A model generated the notes under the pieces. That model searched no databases, was not told the origin of the DNA, and worked only from the letters and a program-made list of their open reading frames with translations. DNA of 64,000 nucleotides from Cylindrodendrum hubeiense. Its lineage: Eukaryota > Ascomycota > Sordariomycetes > Hypocreales > Nectriaceae. Location of the stretch: positions 42,390 through 106,389 of the forward strand of contig JAANBB010000102.1 in NCBI GenBank assembly GCA_014621425.1, read 5' to 3'. A program made the translations under genes and the position numbers. Shown piece after piece: positions 12,359 to 25,010 of the stretch. Positions within the stretch are counted from its first letter, which is position 1. Every line of letters starts with the position of its first letter.

Positions 12359-13820
12359 TTAGGAGAAGAAGATGAGACTGGCGGCCACGTCAGCGTTTCC
12401 CTCTGCGGCCTGCAGGGCTTGGATAGCCTGCTCTCTAGTGGCTCCCATAGCCATGAGGCTTTCGACAGCTACCGGCGAGATGTTGGGACTCGATGTCTGT
12501 GGTTGAGCAGGCGGCGCAGTGGGAGCTGGAACGGGTGCGGGAGCTGGAGAGGGTGCGGGAGCGGGAGCGGGAGCCTGAGGTGGTGCGGCCGGAGGTTGTT
12601 GCTGTGGAGCATCTGGAGGTATCACGGCTCCCGAACGCTGGCCGATGCTAGTTCCTGAAGGACCCGGTAGAGTAGGTTCCTCAGTGACGGTCTCCTCTTC
12701 TCTGGGGATTTCAGCCTCTCCCAGGAAGGGAACCTCCACACCCTGGATGATCAGCTTGTCTTTAGCCAGGTCAATGGAGGCCTGATATCTCTTGAGCATG
12801 TCCAAGCCAAGAAGTAAATCGACAGACTTGCCCTCCATCACTGTGAAACTGCAAGGCAGGAAGAGGTTGCCAATCTTAATCTGCGCAGAGTGAACCCGTC
12901 CGATAATGGTCGCGGTTCCCACGCCGCGGGCTACACCAGCAAACCGGGTATCAACCAACCGCATGATGCCGCATGCCTCGGCGCAAGCAGGAGACATGAT
13001 GGTGGCCTGGGCACCAGAATCGACCAGCGCCTTGACCTTGTGGCCATTTACTTCCACGTCCACGTAGAGCATGTGGACTCTGCCGAAGACTGGAGACAAG
13101 TCAGCAATTGCATAATTGCCATGTAGTAGGGTCATGTGACATACCTTCTGGGTTGTGCTCCATGGCATTTTGCAGGTTCTCCATGACTCTCTCCTGGCGG
13201 ATCATCTCTTCGATCTTCCTCTGGTTGTCGATATTGAAAGGATCGTCATTGAGTCTCTCTATTTCTCTTTGCCGTTCTAGACGCTCTCTATTTTCACGGT
13301 CTTGGCTGTCATGGAATATGCGGGCGAAACGGGCTGGGTCCTCTACAGCAGCAGCCAGGTCAGGATGTTGTCTCTGAAGCTGTTGCCTCAACGCAGGGTC
13401 TCCCAGGACTTGGAGGCGGATGAGCTCAGGATCTTGTTCGTTGCTGGCCCGTCTCCGAGGCTGCTGGGGGCGGGGCGCCTGGTCCGGGACGCCAGTGCTG
13501 CCTCGCATATCGCGAACATGCAGGGCCAGCATCTCTCCATCAGTAATCTGCAGCTGCTCCATGGTCTTGGAGTCATCTGAGATGAGGCGGCCATTGTGGT
13601 AGATATGTTGTGAGGTCGCGGGCACGGTGGATTCGGCGTGGATAGACTCGCGGAGGGTAGCCATGGTCATGTCGGGGAAGATCTCGAGGGTAAGCAGGCT
13701 GTCCTGCTCCCCAGCCTGGGGGTTGAAGATGTTGAGGGTGATGCGCCTGGTTGCCAGGAATGGGTCAGCGAACTGGAGAAACGGCGGGGCTACGGGAGCT
13801 GGATGTAGAAGAGCTTACAT
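12359..13820 (-). CDS. DDI1: Ddi1 ubiquitin receptor and retropepsin-like protease
   Basis: Shuttle protein that carries polyubiquitinated clients to the proteasome and has a retroviral-type aspartic protease fold. I read three exons: 13820-13819 (only AT of the start codon), 13746-13145 and 13089-12359, giving 444 aa. Splicing completes ATG and then reads RITLNIF, the expected ubiquitin-like opening. Residues 1-75 are the UBL domain. A long Arg/Glu/Gln-rich helical region follows. The protease domain has active-site Asp near residue 225 in [12 protein letters not shown], and later [14 protein letters not shown] Pro/Ala/Gln-rich linker leads to a C-terminal UBA domain (residues ~405-444, [20 protein letters not shown]). 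Without the split start, no good in-frame ATG precedes the UBL. Yeast-type domain order UBL-RVP-UBA is complete. Confidence 0.95.
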
Positions 13821-16800
13821 TGTGGGCAGGTCTATGAGCTCGGATTGCTCAGCTGGTTACCAGGATACACAGAGATGAGGTATAGTCAAGGCAGGAGGAA
13901 ATCGAGGGGACAGGTGGCTAGGTTGCAATCGTGTCTGTGGCTGTAGTGGCAACCCTGGGAGACTGTGGGTTACCAGGCTTGCGTAGGAGACCCAGCAGAC
14001 AGCCCTGAGATATGATAGACAGGTAGCAAGCGAAGCTCAAGCCTACCTGTCCACTTGGCTGTCCGGGGGGTTGGTGAGGAGGAGAAGTATCTGAGGGTCC
14101 CCGGGGAAACAGGGAGGAGGGGCAGGGCAAAGGTTCGGAGGAGGGGAAGGGGAGAAGGAGTGGATGAGAGGAAGAAGGGATGAGGGAGGAGGGAGGAGAA
14201 GAGTCGGAGCCGGAGGAGGAGTGGGGGAGGTCTGAGCCGTGACGCGGATCTTGGAGTCGCTGGCTTTGGGATGGATGGAGTTTGGATGGATTCGAGGTCA
14301 AAGCGACCCGTGGACGGCTGGCTGGCTGGCTGAACTAGTACCGTACCGGGAGAAGCAAATGGAGCTTAGCTGGGGAACCTTGGAAGCTGACGGAGGGCCG
14401 TTCAAGGTTACAGTGGGCGATGCGGGCGACGCGGGCGACGCTCCGGGATGTTTTAGGTAGCCTACCGCCTACGTACTCCGTACCTACGGGGTAGCCCCTA
14501 CCTACCTACCTTAGGTATGTAGGTACACCTGGAATCCGCGAGTTAGTGGAGGTAGAGAGGGAGGGGGAGGCCCGAGGGGCGCTGGAGGGGCAAATTTCGC
14601 TGTGGGTTTAGTGGGCCTCGGCGGGCGCGGCGGTGACGACACAGAGCGCCCGTCAACCGCCCGCAACCAACCGCCAGCGTCCCGCCTACACACTAGCTCT
14701 CAGTGCAAGCCCGGGGAGCTTTTGCCTAGGACGTTGGGGGCTTCAGTGAGTCGCCTGGTAATAGGCCGTGGTCCAGCGCCGCAAGCCAGCCCGCTATAGG
14801 TCCCCGCTGCCATGCTTTCTCGCATCTACTTTCCTGCCTAGTTGGGTGCCTTACCTCCACGCGCTGACTAGCAAGCAGTACCTAGGCAAGTAAAAAGGCA
14901 GCGAGCCCAGTTCGCCTTCCATCCATCGTGAGCCTCGGCACTAGGTCTTCACTTGATGCGGCCAATGTCTGACCCAAAACAACTGCCACCCACTACACGC
15001 CTCGCAACACTCTTCGGCTTGTTTGGTGGTGGGTTGCCTGCCCGTCGACTTTTCTGTCTGCCTGCCGGCTTGTCCTGCCTGCCCGTCTGCCTGTTCGACT
15101 GTCGTTCGGCTGCTCAACTTGCTTTCTTTACACACCTTGCTTGCCTGTCTATTTCCTTGCTAGCCAACACAGCCAGTCAGTCACGGGGCTGAGACGTGAT
15201 GCCGTCATGTCATTTGAGCGCCCCTCCGCCCATCGAAGGCCACCGAAACTAATCGGCTCTCCTTCCCGTGGCGACCGTGGCGGACTTAAACGGCAGGTCG
15301 GGCAGGCTGATACCAGCGGCGGGCGTTGAGGTGCTGACCACGATGACGAATTAACACGAGTGAATCGAGACCCAGGGCATTTCTCCCTTGCTGACTGATG
15401 CTAGGCAAAGCCGTCCCACGACAGCGTTCCGCGTATCAGCCTCCGACATAGTACAGTTCTAGCATGGCTCCTCGCGTCGACATTGGTTCCCGTTTCGCAA
15501 GCCTCTGCCCAAAACAGGCTCGATTCACTCAGATGCGTGTAAACGAGATGCAGGCGCCTAAAGTGTCGCAAATCATATACGCATCGATGCCCAGGCAAGC
15601 ATCCAGGCCGGCACTGGATGCACGGCTGTTGGTGATTTGGAGGAGAGCTTGCCCTGAGATCGCCACGGATGCTGCCGCTCCAGGGAGAGACCTGGTCCGA
15701 GACCGTATGGGGGCCAATTACCTATCCCCAACTGCGACAGGGAGCCAAAGCGAGGTGCAGGATGATCTCCTCTGCAGCAGCAGCACCTTTACCCTTGTTT
15801 GGCGATGAGGTTGATGTGCGGAATTGCCGTTTCCCCGATATCTCCAGCGTCTGCAGCTGGGCCAGATCGAGATTACTAACCAGTCTAGCTGGTCCACTTT
15901 ATTAGCCCCCCTGGGCTATATTTCGCATTTAACCCGAGGATTGTGAAGAATTCACTTTGGAACGTCAAGCAAGGTGGTCTGTACGGGGTGCCATGAGACC
16001 AGGGCCCAAAGCACCCCAGCGCCCCAGTCCACAACCCAGGACAGAAGCCATTTCCGGTGATGCCTTAGGGCATGTAGCTATTGCAGCTATTACCTGCAGT
16101 GTATGCGCAGGGGCACTCGATTGCATCCAGTTGAGTCATTATCTTGCAGCAGGTGAGCCGTCCTTGGGAAAGGTTGGATTTCGAGAGGCGTCCTTAAGTG
16201 GACCTGTGCGGCCCATTAACCCTGGTCATCGTTGTGCCCTTCCACATGCTTACCGCACGCCTACCACAAGGTACTTCGTACACACCAGTGAACCTTGATT
16301 CTCCAGCATTGTGGCATGCTCGGTCATCCAGATCGAGAGTCAACGTCCGCGGTTGCTTTAGAATAGCCAGAATACTACCAACTAGGCGTGTTTTTGCTCG
16401 AACGGTTTGCCCCATACCGCAGTATTTCCCAGTCACAATGTAGCTGCACAGCTGGGCACCTTACCTAAGGTAGGTAGGTAGATGGGTAAGTACCTTACAG
16501 AAAGGTAGGTAGTCACGCCGTAACTCGGTCACCAACTCAGGCAAGCGGGCAAAACGGTAGGTCCGACGCTGAATGCAAAGTCGCAACTGCATTGTTTTAT
16601 CCCCATGAGGTCATTCACCGAGATACGTGCGTTGCCTACCGCCGTCGACTTGTTCATCCAAAGCATGCTCCCACTCTCCGCCACTCACCACTCACCATTC
16701 ACCACTCACCCACCACTCAGTCAACATCATCTCAAGCCGCCCCGAACGTGTCTTTACCCACCCTACCGCGCAGCCGAGTTATTCCCATCCTGCTCACCTT

Positions 16801-17407
16801 TCCCCGTTCCTCGGGTAGGTTGACTAAGGCACGGTCTCCCCCAATACCGTAGTCCCACCCGCCCCATCTCGGCGCCGTCCTCATCGTCCGATCTCTCGGG
16901 TCCGTGGGTCCACTTGGGGTCCAAGAACAAGCCAGGTGCTGGCTGCTGGCTGCTGGCGTCCAGCGCCTCTTCAGTACCCCGTGACCTTCTATCGTGAACA
17001 GTCCGTGATTCACTGACTCAACGCCTCAGCTCAGTGACCAACCACTTCGCAATCTTGTTGCTCAACCTGCGGCCCAGGGGCTTTTTTTAATCGAATTGGA
17101 ACCTGAGGGCGATGCTCTTTGTCTCGCCACTATCATCATCATCGCCATCACCAACCGAATTGGCTAAGAGGTCAGGGGTATCATCTTCCCACGCATCATC
17201 TTCCCAGGCGAGGACGAAAATACCCGCCAAACCAACTGTCTTAGCCACAAATCCCTGGCCTGTGGTCTTTTACAAAAGCCCCGACCCGCCAGCTATATTA
17301 GCGGCTTCGTATCGGCAAGCCCAGGATTTCATGATCCAAGGGAAACCTGGAGAAGCCAAGGGCTCACCCGACGACACTCGCGACCGCCCCGGCATCTCAC
17401 ACCCAGC
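13821..17407. other. Gene-free interval, about 3.6 kb
   Basis: Between the divergently transcribed Ddi1 and GNAT genes. It contains CCTA/TAGG short tandem and palindromic runs (about 14.46-14.53 and 16.46-16.51 kb) and a direct triplet of CACTCACCA-like units near 16.68-16.72 kb. The open frame at 15464-15808 (+) lacks homology cues and splice context. I see no supported gene. Confidence 0.55.
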
Positions 17408-18504
17408 ATGGATCCAAAAAACGAGTTCGCGACGGCAGCCCGGGATATGATCTTCTCTGACGGGCCTGCGCCGGAGAGAGACGAAGACCAAGACGCCGAT
17501 GCCATCGATGACTCCTGCGATGCTGACGAGGAGATGGTCATGGCCAAGAGAAACATCACTCAGTTGAGAATCCAGAAACGAAATTCCGAGGCCGGCCTTT
17601 TGAAGAAAGTCATTCCCTTTCACTGGGCCCCGATGCTCTCGCCCCTGACTGAGAATGACATTGAAACCTGTGTGACGCTCGAGAACGCTGCTTTATCGGA
17701 CCCAAAGCATCGAGCAAGCAGAGAAAGGGTATATCAGAACTCCATCTCATTTCTTTCCGACTCACTTCCCTTTTTTTTAGCGACTTTTGGAAGACCAATG
17801 TCCTCGTTCAAACTAATCCATCTCTCCCAGATCGAGTATCGTATCCGCAAATCAGGAAATGTGTGCTATGGCTTATTCAATACTTACAGACCGGCTGATG
17901 CAAGGGACTGGCGGATCGCAACTATGGGCCCCAGTCGACCAGTCGAGTCTGGACGCACCGATCATGCCAAGCGTGTCATGTTCGCTCACATCCTTGCAAC
18001 TCTCGGTAAACATCCAGTCATCACGGATGCCGACATGGAACTCCCCGAAAACTGGCGGGATGCTGCAGCCTCCAAGGGCTCCCCTTTGGGCCACCAATCG
18101 TCAGGGAGAACAGTGTGTCTTCACTCTTGCGCTGTGTGTCCTGAAGTCCAGGGCGTTGGTATTGGCAAGACGGCAATGGTGGCCTACCTTCAACTCATGA
18201 ACGATTCTGGAATGGCAGATCGCGTTGCATTGATCTGCAAGCCAGTAAGTTCCGAATGTGTTGTTCTGGAATACCAGGGCCACTCTAACAATTATAGTAC
18301 TCGATCCAGTTCTACAAGTGCTTTGGTTTCAGGGATCTTGGTCCAAGTACAGAGGCCTTGGCTGGCCAAGGCTGGCATGCCATGGTAAGCAGTTGTTACA
18401 TTTTTCCGGCTTCAGTCCATGATTTAACTATGTCCCAGGTCCTCGAACTAGGTGGACCGAAACTCAAAGTCAAGGAGGAGCCTACCAAAGTCAAGCGAGC
18501 TTAG
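17408..18504 (+). CDS. GNAT-family N-acetyltransferase
   Basis: Acetyl-CoA dependent acetyltransferase, closest in feel to the fungal polyamine/arylalkylamine (Paa1/AANAT-like) group; substrate inferred weakly. Four exons, 17408-17728, 17831-18244, 18298-18384 and 18439-18504, all with phase-0 introns, give 295 aa. The first ~65 residues are acidic and probably disordered. The catalytic part opens with LTENDIETCVTLENAAL. The acetyl-CoA binding loop is CPEVQGVGIGKTAMVAYLQL (residues ~211-230; Q-x-x-G-x-G pattern). The C-terminal strand-helix is YSIQFYKCFGFRDLG. A tail of Lys/Glu/Val ends the protein. Splicing is required: reading through intron 2 loses the FYKCFGF motif. An earlier in-frame start is not obvious. 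Confidence 0.88.
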
Positions 18505-18991
18505 CCGAATAAGGGGGCCTGGCTCCCAAAAACTCGCCACTTCTTTGAATCATCCGCCGCATAACGGGTTCCGGGTAATCAACTGCGTGTTCACTGGACT
18601 TTTCATGTCGTTATTCTTGCTACGGCTACCTGGTTTTCATGAGACAACCAAATATTTTTTTATAATCGCATAGCTGGCCTGAAATGAATTCGTCGCCGAT
18701 ATCTAAGCGCTCCTAGTGATTGAACCTGTTTGCAGCAAATTTTTAATAAAAGAAATTGGGAAGAATACAGCCATGAGGCAGCTCCACGTAGTCCCATGGA
18801 TTGTCCGCAATTACACTCGCGGTATCTCAACTTGTAGAAAATCCCCCGTGTCATGATACACGATACCAAGGTCATGATAGGATACTACTAGGCAGGGTTA
18901 AGATCAGTATTTTGTCCGTAACACTAGCAAAGGTCATCGGCGCAAATAGCAATGGTCTTTTTTTATTGACGGTTCACGGGATTTCCTTGGT
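18505..18991. other. 3' region between convergent genes
   Basis: 487 bp between the stops of the GNAT gene and Ura5, moderately AT-rich, with TTTTTTATA-like tracts at 18.65 and 18.96 kb that may serve termination. No gene is supported. Confidence 0.65.
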
Positions 18992-19693
18992 CTAATCAGT
19001 AGCCTTGTACTTCTGGCGGTACTCCTCAGTCCGCTTGATGTCCTCCTCTGAGGCAAAGCTCTTCATGCCCTCAATGATATCATCCAGGGTCAGAATGGCA
19101 AAGATGGGGATGCCGTACTCCTTTCGCAGCTCGCCAATGGCGCTGGGGCCAGGCTTGGTCTCGTCGCCATCGGTAGCAGGGAGCTTCTCCATGCGGTCCA
19201 CAGCAACGGCGATACCGGCGACGATGCCACCCTCCTTGCGGATCTTGTCAATGGCCTCTCGCTTAGCAGTACCGGCAGTGATGACGTCGTCGACAATCAG
19301 AACTCGCTTTCCCTTGAGGGGCGCACCGACAATGTTGCCGCCCTCGCCGTGGTCCTTGGCCTCCTTGCGATCGAAGGAGTATGAGACGGTATCGAGGGTC
19401 TCAGGCGCCAGCCTGCCCAGCTCAACGGCAATGATGGCAGCCAGCGGGATGCCCTTGTAGGCGGGGCCGAAGATGATATCAAACTCCAGCCCAGCCTTCC
19501 GGGCATCGACAACGGCCTGGGCAAACGCCGTGGCGATGGCGGCAGCCAAGCGGGTCGTGTGGAAGAGGCCGGCGTTGAAAAAGTAAGGGGAGATGCGCTT
19601 GGACTTGAGCTCGAAGCTGCCGAACTTGAGAACACCACCGGAGAGGGCAGATTTGAGGAAATCCTGCTTGTAGGGGGCGAGCTGGGAAGACAT
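18992..19693 (-). CDS. URA5: Orotate phosphoribosyltransferase
   Basis: Fifth step of UMP synthesis: orotate plus PRPP gives OMP and pyrophosphate, in the cytosol. Single exon, 233 aa, the usual fungal length. The PRPP-binding motif is [13 protein letters not shown] at residues 131-143. The flexible catalytic loop with the essential Lys-Asp-His is [10 protein letters not shown] at 110-119. [11 protein letters not shown] near residue 75 lies by the orotate site. Divergent from Nog1 across 527 bp, which may link pyrimidine supply with ribosome production (inference). Start chosen at the first Met, [13 protein letters not shown], which matches the family's N-terminus. Confidence 0.98.
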   Translation of the reverse strand: MSSQLAPYKQDFLKSALSGGVLKFGSFELKSKRISPYFFNAGLFHTTRLAAAIATAFAQAVVDARKAGLEFDIIFGPAYKGIPLAAIIAVELGRLAPETLDTVSYSFDRKEAKDHGEGGNIVGAPLKGKRVLIVDDVITAGTAKREAIDKIRKEGGIVAGIAVAVDRMEKLPATDGDETKPGPSAIGELRKEYGIPIFAILTLDDIIEGMKSFASEEDIKRTEEYRQKYKATD

Positions 19694-20220
19694 TGCGGGA
19701 GATGTTGTGCAGGTGGACGTGTGTGGTGTGTGGTGGGGTGGGTGTGAGGGTGACGGAGAATGAGAGACAAGCGGCTTTGGCCTTGGACGGGTTAGAACGT
19801 CGCGAAAAGAGTCGTCTTTGAACTCGGTCGGACCTTACCTCTCTGGGCTAATTTGACCTCGGTGACTGAGGCCGGAACTGCGGTATTCTAATGGTGGTGA
19901 GTGAATCAAGATTGCAATCCCCTCGTCGTCGTGCCGAAGTGCCTTGTGCTTCCGCGCACCCACCCTCTCCCAGTTTCTTTTGCTGGTGGGGTTCGGCGGG
20001 GTGAAAATTGAGCCTTGTATCTCTTCTACCAAAACAGGCGCAGAGTGACTTTTTCGCTATCCCACGCTCGGGCTTATCGATAAGCGGGCCCGCCACGACT
20101 CCACCCACCTCTTTCGAAAAAAAAATTGACCGCCCAACTGAATTTGCCATCTCGTCTCGTCTTGTTTCGTCTCGACAAGCCATTTGCCGTGCAGAAACAT
20201 CCACCACCAGATCGCCCATC
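19694..20220. promoter_or_regulatory. Divergent promoter of Ura5 and Nog1
   Basis: 527 bp separate the two ATGs. The Nog1 side is CT-rich (repeated TCGTCTCGTCTTG-like units just before the ATG), the usual fungal start-site context. I cannot assign specific factor sites. Confidence 0.7.
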
Positions 20221-22419
20221 ATGAAGACGACCTGGAAGGACATCCCCCCCGTTCCCACTCAGCAGGAGTTCCTGGACATCGTGCTGAGCAGGACCCAGCG
20301 CAAGCTGCCCACCCAGATCCGCGCTGGCTTCCAGATCAGCCGTATTCGAGGTTCGCATTGCCCCAGCCTCCAGCCTGCCATCCCCGCCTGCTTCACCCTC
20401 GCTTCACCCTCGCTTCGCCGTCGCTAACCTCGTCCTCGCAGCCTTCTACACCCGCAAGGTCAAGTTCACCCAGGAGACCTTCTCGGACAAGTTTGGCGCC
20501 ATCCTCGAGAGCTTTCCCAGACTGCAGGACATCCATCCTTTCCACAAGGATCTGCTCAACACCCTCTACGATGCGGACCATTTCAAAATCGCCCTCGGCC
20601 AGATGTCGACGGCCAAGCACCTGATCGAGACCATCTCCAGAGATTATGTCCGCCTGCTCAAGTACGGCCAGTCGCTGTACCAGTGCAAGCAGCTCAAGCG
20701 GGCCGCCCTCGGTCGCATGGCCACCCTGATCAAGCGCCTCAAGGACCCGTTGATGTACCTCGACCAGGTCCGCCAGCATCTGGGTCGTCTGCCCTCGATT
20801 GACCCTAACACCAGAACCCTGGTCATCTGCGGCTACCCCAACGTCGGAAAGTCCAGCTTCCTGCGCAGCGTCACCCGCGCCGATGTGGATGTCCAGCCCT
20901 ATGCCTTCACCACCAAGAGTCTGTTCGTCGGTCACTTCGACTACAAGTACCTGCGATTCCAGGCCATTGATACTCCTGGAATTCTCGACCACCCTCTTGA
21001 GGAGATGAACACCATTGAGATGCAGAGGTATGTAGATCAACATGCGCCATGTCATGACTGTTGTACTAACAGCGTATAGTATTACCGCCATTGCTCACTT
21101 GAGATCCGCCATCATGTACTTCATGGATCTTTCCGAGCAGTGTGGCTACAGCGTCACCTCCCAGATCCAGTTGTTCAAGAGTATCAAACCTCTTTTCTCC
21201 AACAAGCTCGTCTTCATCGTCATCAACAAGATCGACGTCACCCGAATGGAGGACCTCGAGCCTGAGCTGCAGACCGAGCTTCAGAGCCTCCTCAAGGTCG
21301 GCGAGGTTGAGTTGCTCCAGCTGTCGTGCAACACCCAGGAGGGTGTCCAGGAAGTCAAGAACGCCGCTTGCGAGCGCCTGATTGCCGAGCGTGTGAACCA
21401 GAAGTTGAAGGCCGGAACCAACACCAGCGGTGCCATTGGTGGCAGACTGGCTGATGTCATGTCCCGAATCCACGTTGCCCAGCCTATGGGCGGCAAGACT
21501 CTGGAGACCTTCATCCCCGAGGGTATCAAGGATCGCAAGAAGTACGACAGGGCCGATCCCGAGCGCCGAAGAACTGCTCGTGATGTTCAGGACGAGAACG
21601 GCGGTGCTGGTGTCTACAACGTCGACATCCGTGACGACTACATGCTTTCCAACCCCGAGTGGAAGTACGACAAGGTTCCTGAGATCTTCGATGGCAAGAA
21701 CGTCTATGACTTCGTCGATCCTGATATCGAGGCCAAGCTCCAGGCTCTTGAAGATGAGGAGGAGAAGCTCGAGGCCGAGGGATTCTACGACTCGGACGAG
21801 GAGATTGAGGATGATGAAGAGGCCGAGGTCATGCGCAAGGCTGAGATCATCCGCGAGAAGCAGCAGCTGATCCGCAACGAGGCTCGCATGAAGAAGAGAC
21901 TCAAGAACCAGGCCATCATCCCCCGCAGGAGCATGAAGAAGCCCCTCTCCGAGTTCGAAGACGCCCTCGACTCCCTCGGTGTCGACACCACCGAGATCAC
22001 CGAGCGTGCCTTCGCCAAGTCCCGCCCCCGTGGCCGCTCGCTGTCTCGCAGCCGTATGGGCACCGAGGATCCCGATGCCATGGATATCGATGGCCGCAGC
22101 GGTACTCCTCGCGACCGTCTCCGCTCCAAGAGCCGTGCTCGCTCTATGAGCCGTCTTCCCACCACCAACCGTCTCGAGGATGGTGTCCAGGACGAGGGTA
22201 CCCGTACCAAGGCCGAACGCATTGCCAAGCTCGGCCAGAAGAAAATGAACCGCATGGCCCGAGCCGGAGAGGGAGATCGACACACCACCGCCTCGCTCAT
22301 CAAGCATCTGGTAAGTACTACCCGCTCTATACCTAAACTTGTTGTCACAAGCAGACTGCTAACATTCAACTCTCCAGGTTGCCGGAAAGCGTGGCATGGG
22401 CAAGACGCAACGACGATAA
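20221..22419 (+). CDS. NOG1: Nucleolar GTP-binding protein Nog1
   Basis: Essential GTPase of pre-60S particles, acting from nucleolus to cytoplasm. Four exons, 20221-20350, 20442-21027, 21080-22310 and 22378-22419, give 662 aa, the family's length. The N-terminal helical domain starts [13 protein letters not shown]. GTPase motifs are clear: GYPNVGKSS at 174-182 (G1), DTPGILD near 220 (G3) and NKID near 288 (G4). The C-terminal half is charged, with acidic runs and an Arg/Ser-rich stretch, and ends in [13 protein letters not shown], encoded by a 42-nt last exon. If intron 3 is not spliced, the frame runs on for about 95 unrelated codons, so the short last exon is needed. Confidence 0.97.
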
Positions 22420-22970
22420 AAAAGTTCAGCTTGCTTCCTTTTCCCCTTCCAGCTTGTCTTTATCTTTTCGCATGCCATGGTCGTGGGTCGTGGGTTGCTC
22501 GGGAGTTCGTGGCGTATGGGATGGTTTGTTCCGTAGGGGAGCGAGACTCACCGAAAAGTATTTTACTCCGTGTGTGTGTTTCTTGCGATGACCCCCCAGG
22601 TCGGCTAGATAGATATTTACGGCACCCCCTGATAAACCCAAAAAGGGTGGTTGCCCGGGACGTTTTATATATCATGATCATGAGATGTCAGTCAGTACCA
22701 AATTGAGGCGAGTTATCAACGTTCAACAGGCCCCGTGTCATTATTCCCAGTCTCATGTTTCGAATTGTGAGGTGTATATCGAAGAGGTATATTTCATCAC
22801 TGTGCATAGCATCTACAGAGTAGGACCTCGCCTCCCTGCATGAAATGCTATGCAATATCAACGCTAAGGTAAAGGAGGTCGTCGTTTTTCACACCACGAA
22901 ACAACGCACGAGCTTCGTCGAAGCGTACTTTCTCGTCACATCACCCTCGTCATCTAAGGTGGCCGGGCGC
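22420..22970. other. 3' region between convergent Nog1 and GDI genes
   Basis: 551 bp of AT-moderate sequence holding both 3' ends. No open frame with coding character. Confidence 0.65.
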
Positions 22971-25010
22971 TTATTGCTCCTCGGCGACCTGGAGACCCTC
23001 CCTCAGGCCCTCGACCACAAGCTCCTCGCCGGTGCAGCGGTGGTAGATGTCCTTGACATCGTCGGTGGTGGTCTCGAAGTGACTGGTGGCGTCGTAGCTC
23101 TTGGAGATGAAGATGTTGTCGTTGGAGCCGTTCTCGAGGGGCTCGGAGATGGGGATGGGGGCACCCTAGACAGGAAATATGTCAGCTTCTGATTGTATCA
23201 TTCTAGTAATCGAGGGGGCATACCATGAACTGCTCCTCGATCTTGCCAAGGCGCTCAAGGCCAGGCTGGAGTTCGAGGTGGTGGTTGGCCGTGGTCTCAG
23301 CGATGGTCGAGACGATGGCGATCCAGTAGCCCTTGGGGCACACATTGTGGGCAGACGAGACGCAAGCGATGTAGATGTCTGAAGCTTGTCAGAATTATCA
23401 TTACGAGAGAAGCGGGAGTATGAGTCTTACCGTTCTTGCGACCGACCTGGGACTGGGGGATGATGAGCTGGGCGGAGTCGCTATCGTTGGTGCCAGCCAG
23501 AGGGTGCTTCAGGATACAGATGGCGCGGACGACGTGGCCGACAACCTTGGTCTTGCCAGAGAAGTACGAGGGGTCACCAAGGATCATTTTGGCCTTGGTC
23601 TCGAACTTCATCTCCTCAACGCCGGTCATGGTAGCCTTGATACCGACAGCCTTGGAGCCCTCGTACAGGATCTCGTCGACGTTGGTGTTTAGCATGTAGG
23701 TACCGCCGTAGATGGCGGACAGGCGGGCGAAGCCCTGGGGGAGCTCGCCGAGACCGTAGAGAGGGTAGATGTAGGGGGACTTGCCGTACCGGGCGACGGA
23801 GTTGCCGTAGAGGCGGATGCGCTGGATGGCCTCGGGAGCCTGGCCCTTGGCGTTGATGTGCTCGTCAGTGAGATAGAGAGCCATGGCATGGCCGATGAAG
23901 TCGCGGGTGGAGGCCTCGAGACCGAACTTGTCGTACACCTCCTTCAGGGCGCAGGTGTTGAGGTCAAGACCTATGTAGTTGGGACATTCTAGGTCAGCTC
24001 GAATTCTCTAAAACGAAGCTCGTCGGCCTCTCCCTTGTTCCAGTTATATCTACTTGGGGGGGCACAAACCCTTGTGTGTGGCAGGATCCTTGAGGTCGAA
24101 GGTGCCGACCCACTCAATGAAGGACTTCATGCGTCGCTTCTCGAAGATGCCCATGAGGGGGGACTTGAGGGCCTCGCCAGCATCCGAAGGAACCTTGGCA
24201 ACGGTGGCCTTGGCGGAGGTGCCCTGCTGGACGTAGCTGCCGGCGACCTGCTTGAACTCAAGGTACCGGGTAACGTCGGTCGAGACGAGGATGTTGGTCA
24301 GCTCGCCAGAGGACATGAGGAACTTGGGGACGAGGTCGATGCTCCAGTCATTGAGGCGGCCATACTTCTTCCAGGGCTCCTCGCCCTGGGCGTAGTTGCC
24401 ATACTTCTTGAAGAGCTATTGTTTTCGTCGTTAGAAAGTTGTCGGTTTATGGCAGTTGGTTCGGAACGGGGAGTGGGGGGGATGGTTGCATACCACTTCG
24501 AGGTTCACGGAAGCAGCCTCACTGGAATAGGAGTCAGTTGGTTTGTTCTGCCGGAGTCTTGGAGGGTCATTGAGGAGGATTCGAACTCACCCGCCATAGT
24601 GGTCGTTGCGGTCGATGTGAAGGACCTTCTTGCCCTTGACGCTCAAAACACTGAGAAGACTGTCAGCCAGACACCCCAAGCAACAGCATTGACACCGACA
24701 CCGACACCAGCACCGATAGCACCGATAGCAACGCCAGCATCATGCAGCCGGCGCCGCATCACGGCATCACGGCATCATGGCGTGGCATGACAAGCATCTA
24801 GGGGCTCTCGCATACCCGGACAGAATACACTCGGTCAATCCTACAGCTCGTTAGAAAAAAATCAGGAGCTCCCTGGTCTTGGAATGCTGGGCCCCACGCC
24901 AGCAAAGCTCTGGATGCGGGGGTCTCCAGGGAACCAGACAGCAGGAGAAGAGAGAGAGACGTACCAGTGCCCAGCACGATGACGTCGTATTCCTTTGCGA
25001 TCTCTTCCAT
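22971..25010 (-). CDS. GDI1: Rab GDP-dissociation inhibitor
   Basis: Extracts GDP-bound, prenylated Rab GTPases from membranes and recycles them; essential for secretion in yeast. Eight exons read: 25010-24965, 24840-24816, 24650-24591, 24521-24494, 24415-24070, 23970-23431, 23378-23224 and 23165-22971, giving 464 aa in one frame. The N-terminal dinucleotide-fold segment DVIVLGTGLTECILSGVLSV (residues ~9-28) is rebuilt only after splicing exons 1-3, followed by HIDRNDHYGG. The Rab-binding platform shows SIDLVPKFLMSSGELTNIL; the later conserved blocks are YPLYGLGELPQGFARLSA and CVSSAHNVCPKGYWIA. The first exons are very small (25, 60 and 28 nt for exons 2-4), as in other filamentous fungi. Ends LREGLQVAEEQ. 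Confidence 0.96.

Noticed and set aside
15464..15808. 114-codon plus-strand frame
   Set aside because: An equally open opposite frame covers it and the composition is not protein-like.
21066..22307. 413-codon minus-strand frame inside Nog1
   Set aside because: Mirror of the highly biased Nog1 coding sequence; no family features.
24575..24592. GAGTTCGAATCCTC on the minus strand looks like a tRNA B box
   Set aside because: It is the start of GDI intron 3 (donor GTGAGT); no A box or tRNA fold lies at the right distance.
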